From: an uncultured Bacteroidales bacterium
GTDB taxonomy: Bacteria > Bacteroidota > Bacteroidia > Bacteroidales > Muribaculaceae
DNA length: 55,570 nt
Direction: 5' to 3'
NCBI GenBank assembly: GCA_900542185.1
Contig: UQMZ01000023.1
Span: 1 to 55,570, forward strand
In this document: positions 33,809 to 43,317 of the stretch, in pieces
Position numbering within the stretch: position 1 is the stretch's first letter
How the letters are laid out: every line of letters starts with the position of its first letter
Made by a program: the position numbers and the translations under genes
The notes under the pieces: model-generated
Database searches by the model: none
Told to the model about the DNA's origin: nothing
Seen by the model: the letters and a program-made list of their open reading frames with translations, nothing else

Positions 33809-36216
33809 TTCAGTATTTTAACGACATTGCTGCCGCGTACCACGATATTCAGACCGGGCCGGAGGCCATTGACACGGCGTCCCAAAGCATCATAATACAC
33901 AGGTTTGTCCAGACTTCCGGACGCTTCATTTCCGTTCAGGACATTTTCGATTCCGGACGATTCGTAATCACCGACTTTCAGGAGCATCCAGTGACGTGTG
34001 TCCTGATCAGGCTCGGTGGCATCATACCCCATGCTCAACGATGTTCCGGCCGTCAGCCCGTTGCCCGACAATGCAAGTCCCTTTGAACCCGATGTGACGG
34101 CATGGAAGAAATCGGCGACTCTGGTAAGCCTGAAGGCAGTTCCGGAGGCGTTGGTCACGAACAGTTTCGAGCCGGAACCGTCGCATGCCATTGTGTTGCC
34201 CGACCCGTCGGATAATGTGAATCCGTCGCCGTTACTCGAGGCTGTCCATACTTGCGCAGCATCATCGGCATTTATATCTTCAAGCACGAATGCCTGTCCT
34301 TGAACCGTGACCGCCATATTTCTGGCGGACTGCGGCACAATCACAAACTTGTCTTTGTCCGAAACCGTGAAGTCGACGGAATTCACATTTACCGGTATGA
34401 CCAGCGTCCGGACGCTTAGCGGGGTCACCGTGAATTTAATCTCATTGCCGTTCACGCTGCATTCCCCTTCCTGTGCCAGATTCTTTTCCGTTTCCGTAAC
34501 GAAACTTTTGATATCACCGCATACTTCGGTAAACGGTAACGTCACCGTATGCTCAGCCTGATAGGGGAGGTCGTTCATGGCCACGATGACCAGTTCGTGA
34601 CCGTCGGGGGATATTGCCGCTACGGTTTTGTCCGAAGTCGATGGGAGGAAGAAATAACCGGCCTTTACGAAACGGCTCAGTTGCGCATGAACGTAATAAT
34701 TCTTCAGTCTGGCTGCGTTCTGCGGATGTTCGTAAGCGCAGGAAACGGTGCTCCATTGTGCTTCATAGTCCATGTACATCCAATCGAACCACGCATTGGG
34801 CATAAGGTAATTGATGTCGTTGAAACGATGCTGCATGACCTCGAGGTTCCCGGCCAGACCGGTGCCTATGTTCATCGGTCCGTATTCGCTCATCCACAGA
34901 GGAGCTCCGTGGGCACGTGTGAAATTACCGTACTGACTCCGTGCACGGTTGTCGCAGATGTAGGAATGAGTGTTCCATTGTCCCACCAGATTGTCCACGC
35001 CTTGCTTCTTGAAGAACTTGATATCAGTGATTGAATGGAGGATGCTCGTCTCGTCGCTGGCTGAGATTTTTGTATTCAGACCGCTCTGTTTCAGAATGGG
35101 GGCGAGCACCTTGAGGAATGCCGTCTGCGAGGCGGGGCTGAAATGGCATCCTTCCTGACTTAGACCCACGGCCCAGTATTCGGCCTGCGGCTCATTGAAG
35201 GGTTCCAGTGTCTTGAACTCGATACCGTATTCATCCTTGTAATGTTTGCATACATCCACCAGATAACGGGCGAATTCCTCGTAATATTCCGGCTTGAGAT
35301 TATCATCCTTTACAGTGGGACCACCGGCGCAACAACCGCTCACGGTCATCCACCACGGAGCCGAATTGGAGAAGGCTTCGAAAACGGCATCCGGTCGTTT
35401 CTCCTTGATTTTCAACATTACGCGCCGTTGTGCCGCATCGCGTGTCCACACGTATGGCTGCCCGGGTCCGTCCTTGAACGATTCAAATTCCGCGCGCTCT
35501 CCTTTGCCCGTAGTCACGAAGTGATGTTCGGGACAGTTTTTCCATTGCGGGTCGTCTCCGCCGCCGATATTGTAACGGAACAGGTTCAGGTTCAATCCTT
35601 CGGGATCCACCAGCCAGTCGATCAGCCGGTCCAGATAGTAGTCGTTCCACACCTCCTTGCCACACATATTGGCCCAGAAGCACAGGCTTACTCCGGCGCC
35701 CTCGTTCTGCTGGAGTTTCTGTGCCGGGAACACGTAATAATTACGTCGTTCCGTCAACGCATCGTGTGTCTCCGTATCGTTGAGCATCCACAGGCTGAGA
35801 TTCGATGCCGCATCGTATCCGGGGTAAACGATGGTGCCGCTTATCACGTTGTCCACACCGATGTATCTGTTAGTCGCCACACTTTTGATGCCATAGAACA
35901 TGTCATCGACCTTCTCGATCCGGAACCTGCATTGCGATGTGTCGTCTCCTGCGCGGAATGTGAGGGGAGAACCGGCCTCTGTCGCCGCGAGAAATACTTT
36001 AGTCCCTCCGTCAGTATAACTTATTGAGTAAGTTCCGTCCGGCTGTTGTGACAGGGTCATAAGGGGTGCCGATGCGCTCGCGGCTTTCAACACAGCCCTC
36101 CCGGACTTGTTGCCGCCAAGATAATTGCCGCCTGAATTCCGTATATATTTCTGCATTTCAGCGGCATTAGCGCCGATAGCAAATACCAGTGATAAAAGAA
36201 ATATTATTTTTCTCAT
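33805..36216 (-). CDS. GH30 endo-glycosidase with flanking lectin-like domains
   Basis: This 803-residue secreted enzyme has a signal peptide of about 18 residues. An N-terminal trefoil/ricin-like module (about 20-150) is followed by the GH30 barrel (about 160-600), with acid/base in EPFNEPQ (E342) and nucleophile in WMSEYGP (E444). A second trefoil-like module spans about 640-760, and a T9SS-like tail ends the protein (YYDALGRRVNG, then LRPGLNIVVRGSN). The barrel phrases FEAFSNSAPWWMT and the NEPQ segment followed by EGCHFS resemble endo-beta-1,6-galactanase-type GH30 enzymes, while PUL context with GH3 glucosidases suggests beta-1,6-glucan. Either substrate is possible. The module order lectin-GH30-lectin is unusual. 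Confidence 0.88.
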   Translation of the reverse strand: MRKIIFLLSLVFAIGANAAEMQKYIRNSGGNYLGGNKSGRAVLKAASASAPLMTLSQQPDGTYSISYTDGGTKVFLAATEAGSPLTFRAGDDTSQCRFRIEKVDDMFYGIKSVATNRYIGVDNVISGTIVYPGYDAASNLSLWMLNDTETHDALTERRNYYVFPAQKLQQNEGAGVSLCFWANMCGKEVWNDYYLDRLIDWLVDPEGLNLNLFRYNIGGGDDPQWKNCPEHHFVTTGKGERAEFESFKDGPGQPYVWTRDAAQRRVMLKIKEKRPDAVFEAFSNSAPWWMTVSGCCAGGPTVKDDNLKPEYYEEFARYLVDVCKHYKDEYGIEFKTLEPFNEPQAEYWAVGLSQEGCHFSPASQTAFLKVLAPILKQSGLNTKISASDETSILHSITDIKFFKKQGVDNLVGQWNTHSYICDNRARSQYGNFTRAHGAPLWMSEYGPMNIGTGLAGNLEVMQHRFNDINYLMPNAWFDWMYMDYEAQWSTVSCAYEHPQNAARLKNYYVHAQLSRFVKAGYFFLPSTSDKTVAAISPDGHELVIVAMNDLPYQAEHTVTLPFTEVCGDIKSFVTETEKNLAQEGECSVNGNEIKFTVTPLSVRTLVIPVNVNSVDFTVSDKDKFVIVPQSARNMAVTVQGQAFVLEDINADDAAQVWTASSNGDGFTLSDGSGNTMACDGSGSKLFVTNASGTAFRLTRVADFFHAVTSGSKGLALSGNGLTAGTSLSMGYDATEPDQDTRHWMLLKVGDYESSGIENVLNGNEASGSLDKPVYYDALGRRVNGLRPGLNIVVRGSNVVKILK

Positions 36217-36234
36217 ATTGTCATGTTGTTTTTG

Positions 36235-36270
36235 GGGGGTGTATCAAAATCAAGGTTTTGGTACACCCCC
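36235..36270 (-). other. Long hairpin after susD of PUL E
   Basis: GGGGGTGTATCAAAAT (36235-36250), loop CAAG, GTTTTGGTACACCCCC (36255-36270) form a nearly perfect 16-bp stem with two G-U-type positions. There is no U-run on the - strand, so it is a likely attenuator, processing or stabilising structure between susD and the GH30-GH3-SGNH enzyme genes. It mirrors the hairpin after susD in PUL A. Confidence 0.75.
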
Positions 36271-36308
36271 GTCAATTTAACTGATTGTCCGGTTTTTCGC
36301 CATCGGTG

Positions 36309-38084
36309 TCACCATCCGGGATTCTGAACGAGGTTATGATTCTTCAGGATTTCCTCCTGTGGAATCGGATACAATTTATAATGGTCACCTCCCCACTTAT
36401 AGTAATAATCCCGGACACCCCACACCTGCATCCAGCCGTTAGGTTCGCCTTCGTACGTTCCGAATTTATCGTCCTTCCACGTATCCCAGCGCAACTCGTG
36501 CCAGTACACTTCGTTTTCGGCAAAGAGTTCCCACTTGAACTCGTTGCGTATGCGCCTGCGCATGTCGTCCTGATCCTTGACTTGCGTGGCGGCGTTGCTA
36601 TTCAGCAGCTGAGCCCCGCAACGGCTGCGTATCTGGTTGATTACCTCGACAGCCTCAGCCACCTTGCCCTGTTCGTTCAGACATTCGGCCAGACACAGCA
36701 ATGCTTCGGCGTAACGGAACAACGGATGGTCCAGCTCATTGCCTCCGAGATGATTGGCGTGTTCGATTCCTTCGGTCACATTCTTACGTACCAGGTAAAA
36801 CAGCTGGTCGCTCTTGTCGTACAATATATCCCAGGGTTTCTTCTTGTCCGCACGGAACGGGAACCGTAGAGTGTAGGTGCGGGCTATCCCTTCGTTGCCT
36901 CCGATAAACTGTGCGTAGGGAGTGATTACCGACATTTCCAGACGAGGATCGCGGTTGTCGTATGCCTTACGGATACGAGCTTCATTGCCCTCAGGCAGAT
37001 ACTTCGACATATCGGCGCCCTGCTCGGCCTGATAAGCCTTCTCGGCATCAGTCAGTCCGTCGCGCAGGAAGAAGACCCGTCGCGCCTTCTTGTCCATCGT
37101 GGTATAACCGGGAATCACGTCCTCCCAGTCGAACCTGCTGCCGTCGGCGTTTTCGAAAGTATCAACGAAGTAGGGGTTTGCGACATAATTGGCCCAACCC
37201 CATCCCCGGGCGCTGCGGGTGCCGTACGAACGCTGGTATCCGTTCTGGTCCCAGAAGGAACCGTTCAGATCATACTGTATGGAGAATATCATCTCGTCGC
37301 AGCGTTCCTGTTCCACGGTGAAAAGCTCCTTGAAAGGATTCTGGCCGGAGGTGTACAGTCTGAAACCGCATTTTCCCACGGAACGGAAATCGGCTTCGCC
37401 TTTATTCCATTCCTGCAGCCACATATAACAGAATCCCCGCAGCATGTATGCCATGCCTTTGTTTACATGACCGTAATCGGAACTGGCGGCACTTAATTTA
37501 TCGGGAAAGTCAGGATCTTCGATAGCCAACGTCAAGTCGGCGATTATTTTCCTGAAAGTCTCCTCGCGTGTGCCACGAGGTTCGTTCAGGTTGTCGATAT
37601 CCACGAGTTCATGCCCATACCATGGCACTCCGCCATATTCCACGTTCATGATATAGTAGTTGTAGCAGCGTATCACACGGGCTTCCGAGGCCCATTTCGA
37701 CGCAAGCGCCGGGTCAATGTCCGGCACGTCCTTCACATGGTCGATCACACTGTTGCAGTCGAAAATCTGGTGATAGTACATGGACCAGTTGCCCCAGTCC
37801 TCAGATGCCGTCTGTGTGCCCCGGAGCAAGCCTACGGTGAAGCGTGAAGGCTCCCGGTCGATCTGGCTACCCATGTTCTCGGGCCAGTTGTTGCCGCAGT
37901 CGCCCCATATCCCACGGAAAGCATTGTAACATCCCGTAAGTACGGCCTGAGCCGTGTTCTCGTCGTTCCACACACTTCCCGACGTCTGGTCTTTCTTAGA
38001 TGTCAGATCCATGTCCACGCACGATGTAGCCGATACCATCCCGGCTATCACCAGGGCCAAATTGAGATATTTATTATATTTCAT
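36309..38084 (-). CDS. susD: SusD/RagB-type glycan-binding lipoprotein of PUL E
   Basis: This 591-residue surface lipoprotein has lipobox SATSC at about residues 18-22. SusD features include the N-terminal SVWNDENTAQAVLTGCYNAFRG, the helical repeat SEARVIRCYNYYIMNVEYGG and the C-terminal MRRRIRNEFKWELFAENEVYWHELRWDTW segment. It is somewhat longer than the SusD at 3445. It follows its SusC by 54 bases and precedes a strong hairpin. It would hand oligosaccharides to the STN-type SusC upstream. Confidence 0.94.
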   Translation of the reverse strand: MKYNKYLNLALVIAGMVSATSCVDMDLTSKKDQTSGSVWNDENTAQAVLTGCYNAFRGIWGDCGNNWPENMGSQIDREPSRFTVGLLRGTQTASEDWGNWSMYYHQIFDCNSVIDHVKDVPDIDPALASKWASEARVIRCYNYYIMNVEYGGVPWYGHELVDIDNLNEPRGTREETFRKIIADLTLAIEDPDFPDKLSAASSDYGHVNKGMAYMLRGFCYMWLQEWNKGEADFRSVGKCGFRLYTSGQNPFKELFTVEQERCDEMIFSIQYDLNGSFWDQNGYQRSYGTRSARGWGWANYVANPYFVDTFENADGSRFDWEDVIPGYTTMDKKARRVFFLRDGLTDAEKAYQAEQGADMSKYLPEGNEARIRKAYDNRDPRLEMSVITPYAQFIGGNEGIARTYTLRFPFRADKKKPWDILYDKSDQLFYLVRKNVTEGIEHANHLGGNELDHPLFRYAEALLCLAECLNEQGKVAEAVEVINQIRSRCGAQLLNSNAATQVKDQDDMRRRIRNEFKWELFAENEVYWHELRWDTWKDDKFGTYEGEPNGWMQVWGVRDYYYKWGGDHYKLYPIPQEEILKNHNLVQNPGW

Positions 38085-38110
38085 GATTGTCCTTTGATTT
38101 AATATTTTTT

Positions 38111-38141
38111 TAAGGAACGGTTTCTTAGGAACGATGCCTTA
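38111..38141. repeat. Short AAGGAACGATGCCTTA repeats between susC and susD
   Basis: Two adjacent copies, AAGGAACGGTTTCTTA-like and AGGAACGATGCCTTAG, lie just behind susC; the second contains the susC stop codon. A near-identical copy is at 45480-45495 upstream of a secreted-protein gene and a partial one at 30785-30797. Each can form a small TAAGG/CCTTA stem. Function unknown. Confidence 0.45.
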
Positions 38142-41100
38142 GAATGTTACGTTCAGACCGAAAGTGAAGTCGCGCATCGGGGCATAGCCGTCGCCGCTCA
38201 TCATTTCGGGGTCAAGACCTGTGAATTTAGTGATGGTGCAGAGATTCTCCACCGTGAAGTAGAAGCGGACGTTCTGCATCAGCGCCTTCTTGGTCCACTT
38301 CTGGGGAAGCGTATAACCGACGGTAAGGCTCTTGAATTTCAGGTAATCGCCCTTCTGGAGTTTCCATTCGGCGTCGGCACTGTTCTGGCCGGTGTCGTTC
38401 ATCACGAATCGCGGATTGGCCGAGCTCGTGTTGGTGCGCGGGTCCGTAGGATTTTCCGGATCGTAGAAGTAGTGGTCGAGCGCTACGTCACGTCCGATGC
38501 CGTAACCCTTGGACATAGAGGTGGAATTCTGCGACTGCGACCAGTAGTAAATCTTGAATCCGGCCGCACCGGTCCAGTTCATTGAGAAGTCAATGCCCTT
38601 CCATTTCAGGTATGCCTGCAGACCATAATAATATTTCGGCACGCTGGAGTATCCGCAGAAATCCCGGTCGTAATTGTCGCCGTATGTTCCGTCTCCGTTT
38701 ATGTCGGCGTATATGTAGTCGCCGTACCAGATGTTCTGTTTCCCCACGCTGGTGCCGGGCAACAGCTTATATCCGGCATCGATCATGGCCTGGGCCCAGG
38801 CCAGGTCCTGTTCCGTGCGGATCATGCCGTCTCTGGGGCCTCCGTTGATTCCGTCGGCGGCGAAACCCCGGCCGGAACCATTATAGGTCTTCAGCAGGTA
38901 GAACTCGTCGATCTGATGTCCGTTCAGCCGGACAGTCCTCCCCGAGTCGTCGGCCACGTCACCGAAGTTGGTGTAATAATATTGATTGCCGTTCTCATCC
39001 GTTCGCCATTCGCGTATCAGATCTCCCTTAAGCCGGGTGATGCGGTTCTTGTTGAACGAGAAGTTGCCGGACACTCCGTATGACCAGTCCCGGATATTGT
39101 CGTTCCAGTCCACCGTCAGTTCCACGCCGCTGTTGGCGACTTTGGCGAAATTCTGCATCGGCGGCGTATAGTCGGACAGCGTAGGCTGCATGTGAGGTGC
39201 ATAAAGGATACCATTGGTACGCTTGTCGTAGTATTCGATGCTGCCCGCCAGGCGTGAACCAAGGAACGAGAAGTCAATGCCGACGTTGGCCACGGCTGTC
39301 GATTCCCAGTGCAGCGACGTATTGGGAAGTGTGTTCATACGGAGACCGTTGACGTATTTGCCGTCGAAGGTGTAACGTACCGTGCTGTAGTACGACTGCC
39401 AGATGAAGTCTCCGATAGAGTTGTTGCCCAGCTTGCCCCATGATGCGCGGAGCTTGAGGTTGGTAAGCCATGACACGTCCTCCATGAATTTTTCCTGCGA
39501 GATACGCCAACCGGCCGATACGGAAGGGAATGTGCCCCAGCGGCTACGGGGCGCGAAGCGCGACGAACCGTCATGACGTATATTGGCCTCCAGCAGGTAA
39601 CGGTCGGCGAAAGAATAGTTTACGCGACCGAATACGGATTGCGATGAGCATTCGGTGCTGTGGCCTCCTATGGCTTGAGGTGTGGTCAGGGCATCGAAAT
39701 CGGTGAGGTCAAAATTCAGGATACCCATCTTGACCACATTCATGTATTCCGACCATGCACGCGCGGCTTCGTAACCGATCATCGCCGATATGTCGTGATT
39801 GCCGAACTCATGGTGCCAGCTCAGGATGTTGGTCCATTTCCATTCCTCGGCGTTGTTGCGCGTATCGGAATTGGAACAGTTCGCCATAGTCGTCGAATTC
39901 GGTTTGACCGATGACTCCAGATCGCGCTGGAAACTCTTTGTCTTGACGTATCCGCTGGAGTTGTATTTGCTCTGGTCGGTATAGTGGGTGTAATAAAATT
40001 GTGTCTTGACGGTAAAATCCTTAAGGAAATCGACCTGAATGTACGGATTGACATTGTATTTGGACTGCTTGTTCCATCCCAGATTGGTGTTGATGACGCG
40101 CACCGGGTTATGGACCGTATTTTCCTCCTCGGGAGTCTCCTGACTGCCGTACCAGCCGTCATAGTAGGGATACACGCCAGGGACGGTCTTCTTCATGTCG
40201 TCGCTCCACAGCATGCTGATGTCGTTGGCGTCATGATCTACGTGGTAACCGTAAGCCTTGATGCCGACGGTGATGTATTCCTTGATTTTCGTCTCGACGC
40301 CGGCACGCAAATAGTATTTGCTCATTCCGGCACCCTTCACGATTCCTGGATTGTTCAGGTACGTGCCGGATATGGAGTAGTTTGTACCTTTTGTCTTGCC
40401 TAATACCGACACTGTGTGTTCCTGCATGAGTGCCGGGCGGTAAATCTCCTTGTACCAGTCGGTGTTAGGATAAGCCACATAGTTGGGATATCCGCTTTCC
40501 GACAGCCCGTCGGGATCGGCTTTTGCCGCGCGCCACGCTTCGATGGTGCTGTTGGAGAAGTAGGGGTTTTGCATCGTGTTTTCGCATGCCTCGTTCATCA
40601 GTTCCATGTAGGTGGCGTAATCCGTTATCTGACGATGGCGTCTGGATGTCGTTTCGTAAGTGAGCCGTCCGGCATAAGTGACATTGACGTGACCCTCGCC
40701 GGCGTTCTTGGTCGTGATCAGGATTACGCCGTTGGCACCACGGTTGCCATAGATGGAACAGGCTGCGGCGTCCTTCAGTACGGAAATGGAGGCCACATCG
40801 TTGGGGTTGACGTCACTGAGCGACATCTCCATGCCGTCCACAAGAATCAGGGGCGCCGAATTGTTGAGCGTGCCGATGCCGCGGATCAGAATCGATGAAT
40901 TCTCGGAGTTGGGCTGGCTGCTGGTGCTCATCACGTTCAAACCCGCAGCGGCTCCGGAAAGGGCCTGCGACAAGTCGGTGAAAGGGCGTGATTTGGATTG
41001 TTCCGCCACATCGACGGACGATACCGATCCTGTCAGATTCACCTTTTTCTGCTGGCCGTATCCCACCACTACGACTTCCGAGAGTTGTGCGGCATCTTCC

Positions 41101-41645
41101 TGCAGGACAGTGCGAAACGATCGGTTGTCGCCCACCTTGACAGTCTGAGGAGCGTACGATACGAAGCGGATTTCCAGCTGCTCGTCGGGCGATGCCGTCA
41201 GATTCCATTTGCCGTCCAGGTCGGTGGTGGTTCCGCGAGTCGTGCCCTTCACCATTACCGTGGCACCCGTCACCGGCTCGCCGTATTCGTCGACGACTTC
41301 GCCTTCGATCGGAAAGACGGCTTTCGGTTTCTTCTCCTTTTTGCCTTCGGATTTCTGAGCGTCGGCACGGCGTACCAAAACGGTCTTGCCGCTGATTTCG
41401 TATGTCACGTCCTGGCCGGCAAGAATCTGTGACACCGCCTTGCGCAGCGTGTTGGCCTTGACCTTGATACGCTTGGACGTGTCAAGGTCCCCGGCCTGAT
41501 ATACCAGGGAGTATCCCTGACGGTGCAACTCTCCGATGGCCTGTTTCACGGTGGTCGACGGCAGATCCATCTCCACTTTCTGTCCCAGGGCGCCAAGCGT
41601 GGCCGTAAATATGAGCACGCTCAGCATTAAGATTTTTCTAATCAT
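38139..41645 (-). CDS. susC: SusC-type TonB-dependent transporter with STN domain
   Basis: This 1168-residue outer membrane transporter has a signal peptide (about 1-21). A secretin/TonB N-terminal (STN) domain at about 22-95 reads VEMDLPSTTVKQAIGELHRQ and later VTYEISGKTVLVRR. A Lys-rich linker is followed by the carboxypeptidase-regulatory-like domain (about 113-195). The SusC plug signature EVVVVGYGQQKKVNLTGSVS and the barrel follow, ending FGLNVTF. The STN domain contacts FecR in the periplasm, so transport of substrate would release the sigma factor encoded at 42675. This fits the directly upstream fecR and sigma genes. It is the longer of the two SusC proteins here. Confidence 0.95.
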   Translation of the reverse strand: MIRKILMLSVLIFTATLGALGQKVEMDLPSTTVKQAIGELHRQGYSLVYQAGDLDTSKRIKVKANTLRKAVSQILAGQDVTYEISGKTVLVRRADAQKSEGKKEKKPKAVFPIEGEVVDEYGEPVTGATVMVKGTTRGTTTDLDGKWNLTASPDEQLEIRFVSYAPQTVKVGDNRSFRTVLQEDAAQLSEVVVVGYGQQKKVNLTGSVSSVDVAEQSKSRPFTDLSQALSGAAAGLNVMSTSSQPNSENSSILIRGIGTLNNSAPLILVDGMEMSLSDVNPNDVASISVLKDAAACSIYGNRGANGVILITTKNAGEGHVNVTYAGRLTYETTSRRHRQITDYATYMELMNEACENTMQNPYFSNSTIEAWRAAKADPDGLSESGYPNYVAYPNTDWYKEIYRPALMQEHTVSVLGKTKGTNYSISGTYLNNPGIVKGAGMSKYYLRAGVETKIKEYITVGIKAYGYHVDHDANDISMLWSDDMKKTVPGVYPYYDGWYGSQETPEEENTVHNPVRVINTNLGWNKQSKYNVNPYIQVDFLKDFTVKTQFYYTHYTDQSKYNSSGYVKTKSFQRDLESSVKPNSTTMANCSNSDTRNNAEEWKWTNILSWHHEFGNHDISAMIGYEAARAWSEYMNVVKMGILNFDLTDFDALTTPQAIGGHSTECSSQSVFGRVNYSFADRYLLEANIRHDGSSRFAPRSRWGTFPSVSAGWRISQEKFMEDVSWLTNLKLRASWGKLGNNSIGDFIWQSYYSTVRYTFDGKYVNGLRMNTLPNTSLHWESTAVANVGIDFSFLGSRLAGSIEYYDKRTNGILYAPHMQPTLSDYTPPMQNFAKVANSGVELTVDWNDNIRDWSYGVSGNFSFNKNRITRLKGDLIREWRTDENGNQYYYTNFGDVADDSGRTVRLNGHQIDEFYLLKTYNGSGRGFAADGINGGPRDGMIRTEQDLAWAQAMIDAGYKLLPGTSVGKQNIWYGDYIYADINGDGTYGDNYDRDFCGYSSVPKYYYGLQAYLKWKGIDFSMNWTGAAGFKIYYWSQSQNSTSMSKGYGIGRDVALDHYFYDPENPTDPRTNTSSANPRFVMNDTGQNSADAEWKLQKGDYLKFKSLTVGYTLPQKWTKKALMQNVRFYFTVENLCTITKFTGLDPEMMSGDGYAPMRDFTFGLNVTF

Positions 41646-41655
41646 GGTTATCAGT

Positions 41656-42663
41656 TCAATAAAGTATTATTTTCTTACCGTGTGTCTTATAGTGGATTCC
41701 GGCTACGGTGCAGATGTTTCCGATTATTTCCTCCACGTCCAGTTCGGTGACGGCGAAACTGCCGTAAATCCGGCGTCCCGCCAACGATTCGGACTTCAGG
41801 TCAATCGACACTCCGTAGCATCGCTCCAGGGTCTTGGCGATATCGCCGAGACGTTCCTCGTCAAAGAATAATATACCGTCCGCCCACTGTGCCGAAGCGG
41901 CGGCATCGGTATGGTCCACCTTTACGCTGCTGTCGCGACGGTCATACACCAATCGTTGGTCGCGGGTCAGACTGTTTTGTATCTTGTCGCCGTTCATCGA
42001 CACCTTTACCTCTCCTTCCAGCAATGTCACGACGGCCGTGTCGTCATTGCTGTAATTCCGGACGTTGAACACTGTTCCCACATCGCGGATCTCCATGTCG
42101 CCGGCGTTCAATACAAACGGCAGGGCCTCGTTGTGCCTGACCGTGATCCGAGCCTCGCCGTCCAGCAGTACGTTGCGGTTCTCAATACCGTAATTGCGGG
42201 AGTATACCAGACATGAACCCGCATTCAGTTGCACGAGAGTGCTGTCGGGCAGCATTATGTCGGTGGTGGACCCAAACGGCACGCGCACCGTAACGTCGGC
42301 CTCCGGTATCGGCTCAACGTAATTCCGTCCTGCCATGAATCCGGCAGTACATAACAGCGCCGTAGTCATTGCCGCGGCGGTATATCTTACGACCCGGCGT
42401 ATTCGCACGCCTCTGCGTGCCACTTTTTCCTTACGCTTCTTATTGTCAATGCGCTCCAGAAACTCCCCGTACGCACGCTCGGCGTCGAATTCGTATTCAG
42501 AATCGCATACCACCGAGAACCACACATCCTTCATGTCGCGGAAATAGTCGCGGTTAGCCTCCGACTCGGACAGCCACCGTTTCAAGTTCTCCGTATCTCC
42601 GGGCTCCATATTTCCCGTCAGATAATCAATAACCAGATATTGACCTTGATCTTCACTTGTCAT
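41656..42663 (-). CDS. FecR-type anti-sigma factor
   Basis: This inner membrane anti-sigma regulator of about 335 residues starts at ATG 42663; the GTG at 42669 adds only two codons. A cytosolic N-terminal helical domain (about 1-85) precedes one membrane helix (about 90-110, TAAAMTTALLCTAGFMAG). The periplasmic FecR beta domain spans about 120-230 (VRVPFGSTTDIMLPDSTLVQLNAGSCLVYS, VGTVFNVRNY, VVTLLEGEVKVSM). A C-terminal DUF4974/STN-like domain follows (about 260-335). It holds the sigma factor inactive until the STN-SusC signals. Only 11 bases separate it from the sigma gene stop, and it lies 10 bases before susC. Confidence 0.94.
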   Translation of the reverse strand: MTSEDQGQYLVIDYLTGNMEPGDTENLKRWLSESEANRDYFRDMKDVWFSVVCDSEYEFDAERAYGEFLERIDNKKRKEKVARRGVRIRRVVRYTAAAMTTALLCTAGFMAGRNYVEPIPEADVTVRVPFGSTTDIMLPDSTLVQLNAGSCLVYSRNYGIENRNVLLDGEARITVRHNEALPFVLNAGDMEIRDVGTVFNVRNYSNDDTAVVTLLEGEVKVSMNGDKIQNSLTRDQRLVYDRRDSSVKVDHTDAAASAQWADGILFFDEERLGDIAKTLERCYGVSIDLKSESLAGRRIYGSFAVTELDVEEIIGNICTVAGIHYKTHGKKIILY

Positions 42664-42674
42664 AACCACACGCT

Positions 42675-43235
42675 CTATTTTCTTAAATATGGCTCAAGCT
42701 CCCTCCGAATATGCGCCAGAGCCTGTTTGATATGATATTTCACAGTATTGACAGAGATATCAAGTTTCTCCGATATTTCGGCATACTTCATGTTATGGAA
42801 CCTGCTGAGTAAAAAGACTCTTCTTGAACCACTCGGAATGGTGCGGATGGCAGCTTTCACTTTGTCTTCAAGCTCCGCCTCAAGCAGGGTGCCCAATGGC
42901 AGTCCGCTTTCAACTCTCATAAGACGTGTCGTGTCGTCGAGTTCCGAAAAATTCACTTCCGGATGTCTGCTCTGACTCAACAGGTGGTTGAGACACCGAT
43001 AACGTACCGCCGTCGACAGGTATTTGCGTAAGGAGACTTTTATATCCAGATGTTCCCGGATAGAGTAGAGGTTCTCCATCACTTCGCTTACGATTTCTTC
43101 GGCCTGGAACGTATCGTTCGTATAATTGAATGCAATGCCGCAAAGAAGCGAGTAATGTTTCTCATATAGATGCCTGTACGCATTCTCCTTGCCGGCCTTC
43201 AATCCTTTGATTAATTGTTGATCATTGGAGCACAT
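42675..43235 (-). CDS. ECF RNA polymerase sigma-70 factor (Bacteroidetes family)
   Basis: This is a 186-residue extracytoplasmic function sigma factor. Region 2 lies at about 25-90 (YEKHYSLLCGIAFNYTNDTFQAEEIVSEVM). Region 4, a helix-turn-helix, is at about 125-180 (PSGSRRVFLLSRFHNMKYAEISEKLDISVNTVKYHI). It should drive expression of susC, susD and probably the glycosidase genes when FecR releases it. A -7-like element (TATCTTTA) is on its strand at 43245-43238, only a few bases ahead of the ATG, which would give a nearly leaderless mRNA. Confidence 0.94.
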   Translation of the reverse strand: MCSNDQQLIKGLKAGKENAYRHLYEKHYSLLCGIAFNYTNDTFQAEEIVSEVMENLYSIREHLDIKVSLRKYLSTAVRYRCLNHLLSQSRHPEVNFSELDDTTRLMRVESGLPLGTLLEAELEDKVKAAIRTIPSGSRRVFLLSRFHNMKYAEISEKLDISVNTVKYHIKQALAHIRRELEPYLRK

Positions 43236-43261
43236 GCGTAAAGATAATAAGATATTTGCTG

Positions 43262-43295
43262 ACGAAGGGGAGACAGTCCCTCTGCTCCCCTTCGT
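43262..43295 (-). other. Perfect 11-bp hairpin between secreted-protein and sigma genes
   Basis: ACGAAGGGGAG (43262-43272) and CTCCCCTTCGT (43285-43295) pair perfectly with a 12-base loop. It lies just after the stop of the gene at 43318 and before the sigma promoter region. The following - strand sequence is AT-rich but not a clear U-run, so it is a probable, weak terminator or 3'-end stabiliser. Confidence 0.65.
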
Positions 43296-43317
43296 GACAG
43301 ACCTTATCGGATATTAA

